Shown one piece after another: positions 6,190 to 13,584 of a stretch of 22,080 bases of DNA (position 1 is the stretch's first letter; each line of letters begins with the position of its first letter). Source of the stretch: Planctomycetota bacterium (GTDB taxonomy: Bacteria; Planctomycetota; PUPC01; JACPCR01); contig JASLXP010000878.1 in NCBI GenBank assembly GCA_030740295.1, positions 1 to 22,080 of the forward strand, given 5' to 3'. Below the pieces are notes generated by a model. That model searched no databases. It saw nothing but the letters and a program-made list of their open reading frames with translations, and was not told where the DNA came from. Position numbers and translations under genes: made by a program.

Positions 6190-7746
6190 ATGAGTCTGTT
6201 CATGAACAGTTTTGACATCAACTGCATGCTGGGACCGACGAGCACGAACCGCGAGCCGAGCTTTCGCACGGCCGAAGCGTTGCTGGCAGAAATGGACCGG
6301 ATTGGGATCGCCGACGCTCTTGTCTACGCCAGTCAGGCCCGGATGGCCCATCCGTCGGACGGAAATGCCAGGATTCTCGAAATGACGCGGGGCCACTCTC
6401 GCCTGCACGCGTGCTGGGTGGTCATGCCCCCTGGTACAAGGGAACAGCCGGAGCCGAGAGCCTTCGTGGAGCAGATGAACGCCCGCGGCGTCCGCGCTGT
6501 CAGGATGTTTCCTGAAGAGCACAGGTACCCGCTGGTGGAGCGCGCATTGCGGCCCTTGTTGGCGGAGTTGGCCGAGGCAGGCATTCCGCTGCTGATCGAC
6601 ACCGGGCGCACGAGCTGGAATCAGATCAGGTTGGACTGGCGGGAAATCTTCGCCATTGCAGAAGCACACCCCGCGCTGCCGCTGGTACTGCTTCGCGAAG
6701 GAGGTACGACGCAGCGCGCATTGTTCGGGCTCTGGGACGAATTCCCGAGCATCCACCTCGATACGTCCTACATCCAGGAGTCGCGAATCGTTGAAGAGGT
6801 CACGGAGCGCTTCGGCCACGGACGCCTGCTTTTCGGGACGGGGATGCCGGCTTACGATCCTGGAGGGCCGATGGCGCTCGTGCAGGGCGCGCAGATTACA
6901 CAAGAGCAGCGCGCCGACATCGCAGGGAATAACCTGAGGCGACTGATTGGTCTTCCTGCAAAGGAAGCTGAGAAACATGACTGGCCCTGTGGCCCCGGGC
7001 GATTCCAGGTATTCGATGTTCATGGGCATCTCGGGCTCTGGGAACGGAAATACACCTGCGACCGGACGGCCGAAGACGTCGTAGAGCGGATGGACCAGGT
7101 GGGAGTTGAACGGTGTGCCGTCAGTGATATTCAGGCCGTCGGACCAGACTTCCGCGCGGGGAACGACCGGGTCGGCGCGGCGGTGGAAGCCTTTCCGGAC
7201 AGGCTGGTGGGTTACGTCGTTTACAATCCAAACTACGGGCTGGAGATGGCTGACGAGATGAAGCGCGGGTTCGACGAACTGGGATGTCGGGGGATCAAGT
7301 TCCACTGTACCCTTCACGATACGGCCACGGAGGATCCACTTTACCGTCCAGGCTTCCGGACGGCACAACAACAGGGCTGTCCAATCCTCTGTCATGGCCA
7401 CCTGGGGCCATCCCCGGAGTTTCTGATGCAGATACTGGCTGACCATCCGGACGCGAAGTTCATCTATGCTCACATTGGAGGGGGGACCCGAGAAGGGCTC
7501 AAGCCCTTTCTTGATGTGGCCCATGCACGGCCGAACCTGTTCTTCGACCTGGCCGGATCGGGAATGCCCCGGGGCGCTCTGGCCTGGGTTGTCGATCAGG
7601 TCCCACCCACGCAGGTCGTCTACGGCTCAGACTTTCCTCTGAACGGGTTCACCTTCCAACTCGGCCGGGTACTGCATGCCAACATTGCGGACACCTTGAA
7701 GCGCCTTATTCTGTGGAGCAACGCTGCCGGGATATTCGGGCTGTAA
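6190..7746 (+). CDS. Two-domain amidohydrolase-2-family protein
   Basis: A 518-residue protein of two tandem TIM-barrel amidohydrolase_2 (COG2159-like) domains, about 1-255 and 270-518. The second domain looks catalytically complete: FDVHGHLG gives HxH at H278/H280, CHGHLG has H402/H404, IYAHIGG has H428 and YGSDFP has D481. The first domain follows the same strand order, but its metal positions are substituted: FDINCMLGP in place of HxH, IDTGRTS, LLREGG without the preceding His, and FGTGMPAYD in place of GSDFP. A regulatory or structural first half is therefore likely. Family members hydrolyse amide or ester bonds or decarboxylate; the substrate here is unknown. The start at 6190 (MSLFMNSF) is uncertain, with another ATG at 6202 and only weak ribosome-binding signals. 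It begins 20 bp after the MBL remnant, as it presumably once followed an intact MBL gene. Confidence 0.88.
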   Translation: MSLFMNSFDINCMLGPTSTNREPSFRTAEALLAEMDRIGIADALVYASQARMAHPSDGNARILEMTRGHSRLHACWVVMPPGTREQPEPRAFVEQMNARGVRAVRMFPEEHRYPLVERALRPLLAELAEAGIPLLIDTGRTSWNQIRLDWREIFAIAEAHPALPLVLLREGGTTQRALFGLWDEFPSIHLDTSYIQESRIVEEVTERFGHGRLLFGTGMPAYDPGGPMALVQGAQITQEQRADIAGNNLRRLIGLPAKEAEKHDWPCGPGRFQVFDVHGHLGLWERKYTCDRTAEDVVERMDQVGVERCAVSDIQAVGPDFRAGNDRVGAAVEAFPDRLVGYVVYNPNYGLEMADEMKRGFDELGCRGIKFHCTLHDTATEDPLYRPGFRTAQQQGCPILCHGHLGPSPEFLMQILADHPDAKFIYAHIGGGTREGLKPFLDVAHARPNLFFDLAGSGMPRGALAWVVDQVPPTQVVYGSDFPLNGFTFQLGRVLHANIADTLKRLILWSNAAGIFGL

Positions 7747-7752
7747 AGAATG

Positions 7753-7774
7753 GCGCAGCGTAGAGAAGCTGCGC
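7753..7774. repeat. Short intergenic hairpin
   Basis: gcgcagc (7753-7759) and gctgcgc (7768-7774) form a perfect 7-bp stem with an 8-nt loop, in the 63-bp gap between the amidohydrolase and DegT genes. There is no T-run, so this is more likely an mRNA processing or stability element than a terminator. Confidence 0.4.
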
Positions 7775-7809
7775 ATCGCATCTACCTGCTTTAATGGAGA
7801 TATTGAATC

Positions 7810-9084
7810 ATGGCGATGATCCCCCTGGCTTTTGACGGCGGCCCCCGGGCCGTTACAGCGCCCATGAACGATGCATGGGAGACGGTGAGCGACCTCGAAA
7901 GAAAAAATGTCAACGACGTCCTGGATCATTTCGGCGACGCGTACGCTTCATTGGATAAGTTTGAGGAAGAATTCCGTGAATTTGCCGGCACGAAGCACGC
8001 CCTCAGCATGTGCAACGGTACAGCCACGGTACATTCCGCGATCTTCGCGGCGGGAGCGCGCGTCGGCAGGGAAGTGATCGTCCCTTCGGTCACCTGGCAT
8101 GCGAGCATTACGCCCATCTTGCACTGCGGGGCCACCCCGGTCTTCTGCGAAGCCGATCCCGAAACCTTTTGTGCCGATCCGGAAGACGTCAGGAAACGAA
8201 TTACAGACCAAACGTGCGCCATTCTGGTTACGCACGTTTATGGGAATCCCGCAGACATTGACGCTTTTCTTGACATCGTTGAGGGAACGGAGATCAAACT
8301 GATCGAGGACGCCTCTCACGCGCACGGGGCGTTGTGGAATGACAGGCAGGTCGGCTCCATCGGTCATATCGGATGCTTCAGTCTCCAGGCGAGCAAAGCC
8401 ATTAACGGAGTGGAGGCCGGCGTAGCCATAACCGACGACGATGAGCTCTACGACCGAATGCTGGCGCTGGGCCAGTACGGCAGGTGCCAGAAGTTATATG
8501 TCACCGACCAGTTCAAAGACCTGCGCGGCATGGGACTGGGAGTCAAGTACCGAGCGAATCCCCTCGGCATCGCGATGGCACGGGCCCAGTTGGAGCGCCT
8601 TCCCGGCGTGAACGAAAAGCGGCTCGCATGGTTCGATCGACTCGACCAACTGCTCGAGCCGGTCAAAGGGATCTCTCCTCAAAAGGTCTATCCAAGGGCA
8701 AAGCGAGGCGGGCTCCTGCTCTACACCGGCTGCATTGATCCCGAAGAGATCGGGGCTCCCGTCTCGGCCATCCTGAAGGCGCTCGTAGCCGAAGGCGTGG
8801 CTACAAAGCCGGAGATTGCACCACATGGCTACGGTGCGATGCACCTCGAGCCACTGTTCTGCAAATTCCCCTTCGAAAATCTTGGAGGCCCCTGGGCGGA
8901 CCTCTCTGCTGATGTGAGGCGACCCATGGAACGCGGCTCTCTCCCTGTGAGCGAGCGCATCCACGATACGTGTTTCTGGCTGACCACGCCGGTGGACCCC
9001 AACCCCGACTGGGTGGAACAGACTGCCGAGGCCTTCCGCAAGGTCGTATCCCACGGGGAACGTCTTGCGAAAATGGAAATCTGA
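7810..9084 (+). CDS. DegT/DnrJ/EryC1/StrS-family PLP-dependent aminotransferase
   Basis: A 424-residue fold-type I PLP enzyme. Visible landmarks are the nucleotide-sugar-aminotransferase-like N-terminal region with ASLDKFEEEFREFAGTKHAL, CNGTATVHSA for phosphate binding, IEDASHAHGA with the cofactor-ring Asp D167, and SLQASKAINGVEAG with the presumed Schiff-base lysine K196. The family typically transaminates keto-sugar nucleotides, and some members act as dehydratases or on other keto substrates. The specificity cannot be read here. The start ATG lies 11 nt after GGAG (7795-7798). The stop at 9082-9084 is one base before the next gene's ATG, so the two genes are very probably co-transcribed. 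A relic of the last codons of a second DegT copy survives at 3613-3624. Confidence 0.92.
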   Translation: MAMIPLAFDGGPRAVTAPMNDAWETVSDLERKNVNDVLDHFGDAYASLDKFEEEFREFAGTKHALSMCNGTATVHSAIFAAGARVGREVIVPSVTWHASITPILHCGATPVFCEADPETFCADPEDVRKRITDQTCAILVTHVYGNPADIDAFLDIVEGTEIKLIEDASHAHGALWNDRQVGSIGHIGCFSLQASKAINGVEAGVAITDDDELYDRMLALGQYGRCQKLYVTDQFKDLRGMGLGVKYRANPLGIAMARAQLERLPGVNEKRLAWFDRLDQLLEPVKGISPQKVYPRAKRGGLLLYTGCIDPEEIGAPVSAILKALVAEGVATKPEIAPHGYGAMHLEPLFCKFPFENLGGPWADLSADVRRPMERGSLPVSERIHDTCFWLTTPVDPNPDWVEQTAEAFRKVVSHGERLAKMEI

Positions 9085-9085
9085 A

Positions 9086-10960
9086 ATGCACACCAAAACC
9101 TTTGAATCACTGCGACCGATGCTCGAGTCGGGAGTTCCGGAGATCGCCGAACGACCGGGGCTGCTTTACGCCTCGTCGGAGCTTGAATCGGCTCTGGAGC
9201 GGCTGCAGGCCCAGCCTGAGATATGGGGTCAGATTCTCGGTGACGCGGAACGGACGCTTAATGACCCCGACCTCTTCACCGTTACGGAACCTTACTATTC
9301 TCTGGGGAAACTGGGATGTTTGACCGCGGCAGAGATGGTTCAGCCACAGGAACGGCAACGTGAAGCGGTCCTCAAACTGCTGCGTGTTTTTATCGAGAGG
9401 CCGCGCTGGGTGGCCCATGTCCATGGCCACATGAAATGCGATCACTGTGCGGCAAACACGGCCGCGGCCATGACGCTGGCTCTTGAAGCTCTCGGCCCCG
9501 AGATCTCTTCGGAGGATGAGGAATTCATCACCAACGGCATATATGAAAAGTGCCTCCGTTCCTTCCTCGAATCCTGTGAGGAACGGTCCGAATGGTGGGC
9601 CCTGCGGGACCATCCGTACAACTGGAGAATCATGACGTGCGGCGAGGCCGGTCTTGCTGCTCTCGGGCTGAGGAACTTGCCCAATCGCCTCCGAATCATT
9701 GAGTTCGGCCTGGAGGGGGTTGCGGACATCCTCGATCGCGTTCCCGCGGAGGGCGATTGGGAAGAAGGACCCGGCTACTGGTCGGCGACCCTGTTCTATG
9801 GCCTGCGATTCGCCCTTGCGCTTCGTCGGCTCACCCAGGGAGGGCTGGACCTGTTCCAACATCCAGCTCTCGAGACCAGCGCAGATTACTTCATTGACAC
9901 CGCTCTGCCCGACGGCTCCGTTTTCAACTATGCGGACAACGTGCCAACCATCAGCCCGACGCCGTTGCTGTTACTGGCACGGGAGAATCGTCTCGAACAC
10001 CTTGCATGGACCGCCCGTAAAATGGACCGCCAAAGTATCTGGGATGTCCTTTTTGACGACCCGTCCCTGTCATCGGGCGTCCCCGAAGGTCGGCCCATGG
10101 CAAAGGTCTTCCCCACCACGGGCATTGCCGTCGCCCGCAGCGACTGGTCCGAAGAAGCCATGTTCGTTGGCCTCAAATCAGGGCCGACTGAGGTAGGTCA
10201 TTCTCATCTCGATATTCAGTCCTTTGTCGTCTCCAAGGGAGGCACCCGTCTGATCACCGATTCCGGTATATGGCCTTATGCGCACTTCCTCGGCTTCTTC
10301 GACAGCGCCGGCCCCAGATGGGACTTTGATGCCAATGGGACAATCGGTCACAACACGGTCCTTGTAGACGGGCAGGGCCAGACCCACGGCGCCGAATGTG
10401 CCGGACGTATTGTTGCCTCCCATTCGGACGAGCAAATCTCCTGGTTCATCAGTGACGGGAGTGCCGTCTATCCGGGACTGCTGGACCGATTCGACCGCTG
10501 GCTGGTCTTCGTCCGGCCCGACGTCGTGTTGATCTACGACGACCTCGCCTCGGCTGCGCCCCGGCGCTGGGAATGGCTCCTGCACCACGAAGGAACTCTT
10601 ACCGGTGGCCGCTCAAGCCACCTCATCGAGAATGAGGGACACCAGCTCTCACTGACGCGCCTGTTGCCTGAACCGACAACTCCCTGGCGTAATTCAGAGC
10701 AGACCCGGACAACGTACTACGAAGACAGCAACGCGTTGAAGGAGGTAGAGCTGGCCATCCATCTGCGGAGCTTCGGACCGCTCTTCCCCTCAACCGAAAT
10801 TGAATTTCTCTGGGCGCTCCACCTTGGACAACCGGACGATCTGAAATGGCATCTCGACCGCACCGATCGGTCCACCTTTGTCGTTCACGGAGAATCTTCC
10901 GGCCGAGAGGTGACCGTATCGTTTGACCTGGCGGGACGTCGCTGTTGTTCAGGTCTGTAG
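9086..10960 (+). CDS. Heparinase II/III-like polysaccharide lyase, C-terminus frameshifted
   Basis: A 624-residue heparinase II/III-family protein, expected to cleave uronic-acid-containing polysaccharides or oligosaccharides by beta-elimination. An N-terminal alpha-helical toroid (about 1-330, with EGPGYWSATLFYGLRFAL) is followed by the beta-sandwich domain. That domain carries GHSHLDIQSF (H372, H374, D376) and GHNTVLVDGQGQ (H422). No signal peptide is seen, so a cytoplasmic oligosaccharide-acting form is possible. I chose the ATG at 9086, one base after the DegT stop, because the remnant at 3613-3745 begins its similarity at the same place. The frame ends early at TAG 10958-10960, while a neighbouring frame continues with a natural-looking tail to 11052 (see the separate entry). 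This suggests a 1-nt deletion near 10931-10940. Confidence 0.9.
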   Translation: MHTKTFESLRPMLESGVPEIAERPGLLYASSELESALERLQAQPEIWGQILGDAERTLNDPDLFTVTEPYYSLGKLGCLTAAEMVQPQERQREAVLKLLRVFIERPRWVAHVHGHMKCDHCAANTAAAMTLALEALGPEISSEDEEFITNGIYEKCLRSFLESCEERSEWWALRDHPYNWRIMTCGEAGLAALGLRNLPNRLRIIEFGLEGVADILDRVPAEGDWEEGPGYWSATLFYGLRFALALRRLTQGGLDLFQHPALETSADYFIDTALPDGSVFNYADNVPTISPTPLLLLARENRLEHLAWTARKMDRQSIWDVLFDDPSLSSGVPEGRPMAKVFPTTGIAVARSDWSEEAMFVGLKSGPTEVGHSHLDIQSFVVSKGGTRLITDSGIWPYAHFLGFFDSAGPRWDFDANGTIGHNTVLVDGQGQTHGAECAGRIVASHSDEQISWFISDGSAVYPGLLDRFDRWLVFVRPDVVLIYDDLASAAPRRWEWLLHHEGTLTGGRSSHLIENEGHQLSLTRLLPEPTTPWRNSEQTRTTYYEDSNALKEVELAIHLRSFGPLFPSTEIEFLWALHLGQPDDLKWHLDRTDRSTFVVHGESSGREVTVSFDLAGRRCCSGL

Positions 10961-11052
10961 ATACATGCGAGGGCATTACGTTTCACGGCACACCCAAAGC
11001 CGCGCACCGTTTTGAAATCGATCCTGCCAACGACCTCGTTGTCAGGCTGTAA
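10961..11052 (+). pseudogene. Out-of-frame continuation of the heparinase-like C-terminus
   Basis: In the frame one base back from the heparinase gene, codons are open from 10927 to the TAA at 11050-11052. They read as GTSLLFRSVDTCEG followed by ITFHGTPKAAHRFEIDPAND and LVVRL. This joins smoothly to FDLAG of the upstream frame if one base is restored in the gcgggacg stretch (10931-10938). It would lengthen the protein by about 30 residues and end 15 bp before the next start codon. The cause is either a real truncating frameshift or a sequencing or assembly error. Confidence 0.72.
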
Positions 11053-11067
11053 CGAGGAACATCCCTG

Positions 11068-11973
11068 ATGAAATTTGGAACTGTCACCCATGCCGTCGGA
11101 CATCACATGTCCTTCGAAAGAACCCTCGACACGATCAAAGAGATTGGCTTTGATTCCATTCTGTTGCTGACGACCCGGCGGGACGATTCTCTTGACACGG
11201 AGAAGGTCCGCACCAGCCGGGGGGCAGACACGGTTGGGCCGGACGGCACCTGCCCGAGCGCGTTTCCAAACGTCCTCGACTCCAATCCGGAGCATGTGCT
11301 CAAAGCTGTCCGCAATACCGGGCTCGAAATCGGTTCGCTTCATTTTTCGGGAAAGATCGATGTCGAGACTGACGAAGGTATCGAACCGACGACGGCAGCG
11401 ATGAAGGAGTACGCACAATATGCCCTGGCTCTCGGCTGCAAGTTCCTGACGCATCCTGTGCCGGGCTGCGGTCGCTCGAAGGTTCCCACCGAAGAAAAGG
11501 AGGAGCCGATCAGACGGCTCGCCGCCTGCATGAACGCCACGGCAGAAGCTTTCGAGGACCGGGGGCTGCGTGTCGGCGTTGACGTTCATCATCGATCCTG
11601 GGTGGAGGGGCTGGACGACTGCCGCCTGCTGCTTGATTCCATGCCGTGCCGGAACGCCGGCCTGCTCCTCAACATCGGACACATGACGAGCGCGGAAGGT
11701 TACGGCTGGCTGCTTGTCGACGAGTACCCCAATCGGATTCCGGTCGTCGGATGGAAAGACCATAGCCTGGGCAAAGACCGGCCCCAGCCCATGTGGTCCA
11801 TCGAACTGGGTACCGGTCACAGCCCGTTCGAGCTCTACATCAGAGCTTTCAAACGAAACCCGGACGAAAGAGCCCATTTCATCAACTGTGAAAATGTCCC
11901 TGACGAGGAACGGGTCGATGCACTCAAGAACAGCCATCAATACCTACTGAAGCTCTGGGAAGAGACTGGCTAA
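11068..11973 (+). CDS. Sugar phosphate isomerase/epimerase-type TIM-barrel protein
   Basis: A 301-residue AP-endonuclease-family-2/xylose-isomerase-like TIM barrel. The N-terminus MKFGTVTHAVG, followed by SFERTLDTIKEIGFDSI, is the usual first strand and helix. Later strands show IGSLHFSG, FLTHPVPGC, VGVDVHHRS, LLLNIGHMTSAEGYGW, VGWKDHSLG and HFINCENV, where His, Asp and Glu side chains normally bind the divalent metal. Such proteins isomerise or epimerise sugars or act on related polyols; the substrate is not identifiable. GAGGA at 11054-11058, 9 nt before the ATG, supports the start. It closes the co-directional cluster and faces the convergent PilT-like gene across a hairpin-rich spacer. 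Confidence 0.88.
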   Translation: MKFGTVTHAVGHHMSFERTLDTIKEIGFDSILLLTTRRDDSLDTEKVRTSRGADTVGPDGTCPSAFPNVLDSNPEHVLKAVRNTGLEIGSLHFSGKIDVETDEGIEPTTAAMKEYAQYALALGCKFLTHPVPGCGRSKVPTEEKEEPIRRLAACMNATAEAFEDRGLRVGVDVHHRSWVEGLDDCRLLLDSMPCRNAGLLLNIGHMTSAEGYGWLLVDEYPNRIPVVGWKDHSLGKDRPQPMWSIELGTGHSPFELYIRAFKRNPDERAHFINCENVPDEERVDALKNSHQYLLKLWEETG

Positions 11974-12282
11974 GCTTCGGATGTCCGTTCCTTGCCAGAC
12001 GGATGCTTCGGGTTGGGATCTTTGAGGACGCTCTCTGTTTTACATCATGTTCAACGTAGCCAGCCAGAGAGTCCCCGCCGACCTCGTGTCGGTGGCTCCA
12101 TGGCTGGAAGCTACTTTTCCTAAGGCTGCCTTCGGCCGCAGCCGCAGCTACGATAGAAATACCACGGATGGCAAGGCCATCCCACGGATGAAGAAGTTTT
12201 TATTCTGTCTTCATCCGTGGGATGGCTTTGCCATCCGTGGTAATTATCTCCGCGCTGCGCGGAGAAGTCACACCCACAGACT
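11974..12282. other. Convergent intergenic region rich in palindromes
   Basis: The 309 bp between the TIM-barrel gene and the convergent PilT-like gene contain no convincing gene. They hold a small stem (ggctgc 12124-12129 with gcagcc 12138-12143), a very strong long palindrome (12160-12242) and a perfect 7-bp stem (12248-12264, ctccgcg-ctg-cgcggag). A bidirectional termination role is plausible from the convergent setting. Confidence 0.6.
12160..12242. repeat. 35-bp nested palindrome, probable REP-like element or bidirectional terminator
   Basis: The arms 12160-12194 and 12208-12242 are reverse complements with one mismatch, around a 13-nt T-rich loop. Each arm contains its own small inverted repeat (ggatggc-aag-gccatcc and ggatggc-ttt-gccatcc) and a repeated ccacggatg word. 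The DNA can therefore form one long hairpin or a clover of shorter ones. It lies between two converging genes. Confidence 0.8.
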
Positions 12283-13353
12283 CTAAATCAGGTCATCCCC
12301 AATCAGTTTCTCGAACCGCGATTTGTCCTGAGACCGCATGTAGGCTTCCCGGGGAGTGATGAGTCCCTCGTTGAGCTTTTCCTCGATGGCGTCGTCCATA
12401 TAGACCATCCCTTCTCCGCGGCCGGTCTGGATGTACGAGGTAATCTTATCGAGCTGCCCCTGTCGGACCATGCTGGCCAGAGCCGGACTGCCCACCAGGA
12501 TTTCGATCACCGCCACCCGGCCATCGCCCTCCGCGCTTCGGAGCAGCAACTGCGCCACGACCCCGCTAAGCGATTCAGCCAGCATGGTCTGGGCCTGGGC
12601 CTGCCGCTCCGAGGGAAAGGCGTCGATGATGCGTGCCACAGTCTTCGCCGCACTGTTGGTGTGGAGCGTTCCCAGAACAAGTGCGCCCATTTCTGCTGCT
12701 GTCAAAGCAAGGGATATGGTCTCCAGGTCTCGCATGTCGCCAACAAGGATGACATCCACATCTTCCCGTGACGTGCTGCGGAGCGCATCGGCGAAGCTGC
12801 GAGTTTCCCGTCCTACCTCTCGCTGGAGAATCACGCCTTTCTTGTTCTGGTGCACGAACTCAATCGGGTCTTCGATGGTCAGGACGCGGCATGATCGCTG
12901 GGTGTTGATGTGATCTATCATGGCCGCCAAGGTCGTTGATTTGCCGCAACCCGTCGGACCCGTAACCAGGACCAGCCCCGATTGCAGTTCGGACAACCGG
13001 CGTACGGTGTCCGCAATTCCGAGGTCCTCAAGAGTTTGAATGTCCTGAGGGATAATTCGAAAGACTGCACCGGCGCCGAAGATTTGCTGAAAGTAGTTGC
13101 ACCGAAATCTGGCTACGCCCGGAAGGCTGTAGGCGAAGTCGAGATCCTTGTCCCTGACGAATGTCTCCCACGCTCGGCTGTCGCACATTTCCCGCAGCAA
13201 CGCCTTAAGACTCTCATCTGTCAGGCGGGGCCGTTCCCCAAAATCTATGAGACTTCCATGGATGCGAACTTTGGGCGGCTGGCCCGCCACCATGTGAAGG
13301 TCAGACGCACCGGCCGCCTTCATTTCGTTGAGGAGCGAATCCATTTGGGCCAT
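12283..13353 (-). CDS. PilT-like type IV pilus retraction ATPase
   Basis: A 356-residue PilT/VirB11-family ATPase. Family members are hexameric motors at the cytoplasmic base of type IV pili that power retraction and twitching. I chose the start ATG at 13353 (MAQMDSLLNEMKAAGASDLH), which fits the PilT N-terminus and is preceded by GGGGAA 5 nt upstream. Landmarks are Walker A GPTGCGKST (132-140), the Asp box LTIEDPIEFVH, Walker B VILVGDMRD and the His box GTLHTNS (H231). The normally invariant Walker B glutamate (GEMRD in PilT) is Asp206, and the AIRNLIRE region reads ALASMVRQ, so this is a divergent paralogue. No other pilus gene is in the window. The frame is open upstream of 13353 into a leader-like fragment, which I treat as separate. 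Confidence 0.88.
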   Translation of the reverse strand: MAQMDSLLNEMKAAGASDLHMVAGQPPKVRIHGSLIDFGERPRLTDESLKALLREMCDSRAWETFVRDKDLDFAYSLPGVARFRCNYFQQIFGAGAVFRIIPQDIQTLEDLGIADTVRRLSELQSGLVLVTGPTGCGKSTTLAAMIDHINTQRSCRVLTIEDPIEFVHQNKKGVILQREVGRETRSFADALRSTSREDVDVILVGDMRDLETISLALTAAEMGALVLGTLHTNSAAKTVARIIDAFPSERQAQAQTMLAESLSGVVAQLLLRSAEGDGRVAVIEILVGSPALASMVRQGQLDKITSYIQTGRGEGMVYMDDAIEEKLNEGLITPREAYMRSQDKSRFEKLIGDDLI

Positions 13354-13576
13354 GGGAATTCCCCGAAATAGGTGTTTCTTTGCTCTCGTTTGGGGACCGG
13401 CCAATTCACTAGAGTTTACGACGCCAAAGACCCGTTGGGAAGACATACGCCACTTTGCATCCTTGAAGGTCTCCTTGAATGCGAGTGTCCAGCCGTCGCC
13501 CTCCGCGCTGGTGACAGTCGGCAGAATCGAGATTAGCGCCAAGGCACAGTGGCAAAAAATATCTGGAGGATTTCAT
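13354..13576 (-). pseudogene. Possible broken 5' end of a secreted protein gene
   Basis: On the minus strand an ATG at 13576 starts MKSSRYF nine bases after the UroD stop. Removing one T from the T6 run that follows switches it into a frame that reads as a good Sec signal peptide (ALALISILPTVTSA) followed by EGDGWTLAFKETFKDAKWR. That looks like the mature start of a secreted protein. Nothing recognisable follows, and this frame runs directly into the PilT-like start. It appears to be a 5' fragment with a frameshift and a lost 3' part. It may instead be chance coding in a 231-bp gap. Confidence 0.35.
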
Positions 13577-13584
13577 GATGGTCA

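Noticed and set aside
6118..7524. 468-codon open frame on the minus strand opposite the amidohydrolase gene
   Set aside because: There are no recognisable motifs, and the opposite strand encodes a well-supported amidohydrolase.
10885..11940. 351-codon minus-strand frame opposite the TIM-barrel gene
   Set aside because: An antisense shadow. The plus strand has a Shine-Dalgarno and family motifs.
12160..12242. CRISPR-like or attachment-site repeat
   Set aside because: The repeats form a single palindrome with no regularly spaced spacers, and no integrase or cas gene is nearby.
12047..12286. 79-codon plus-strand frame in the convergent spacer
   Set aside because: It runs straight through the palindromic repeat and has no ribosome-binding site or recognisable domain.
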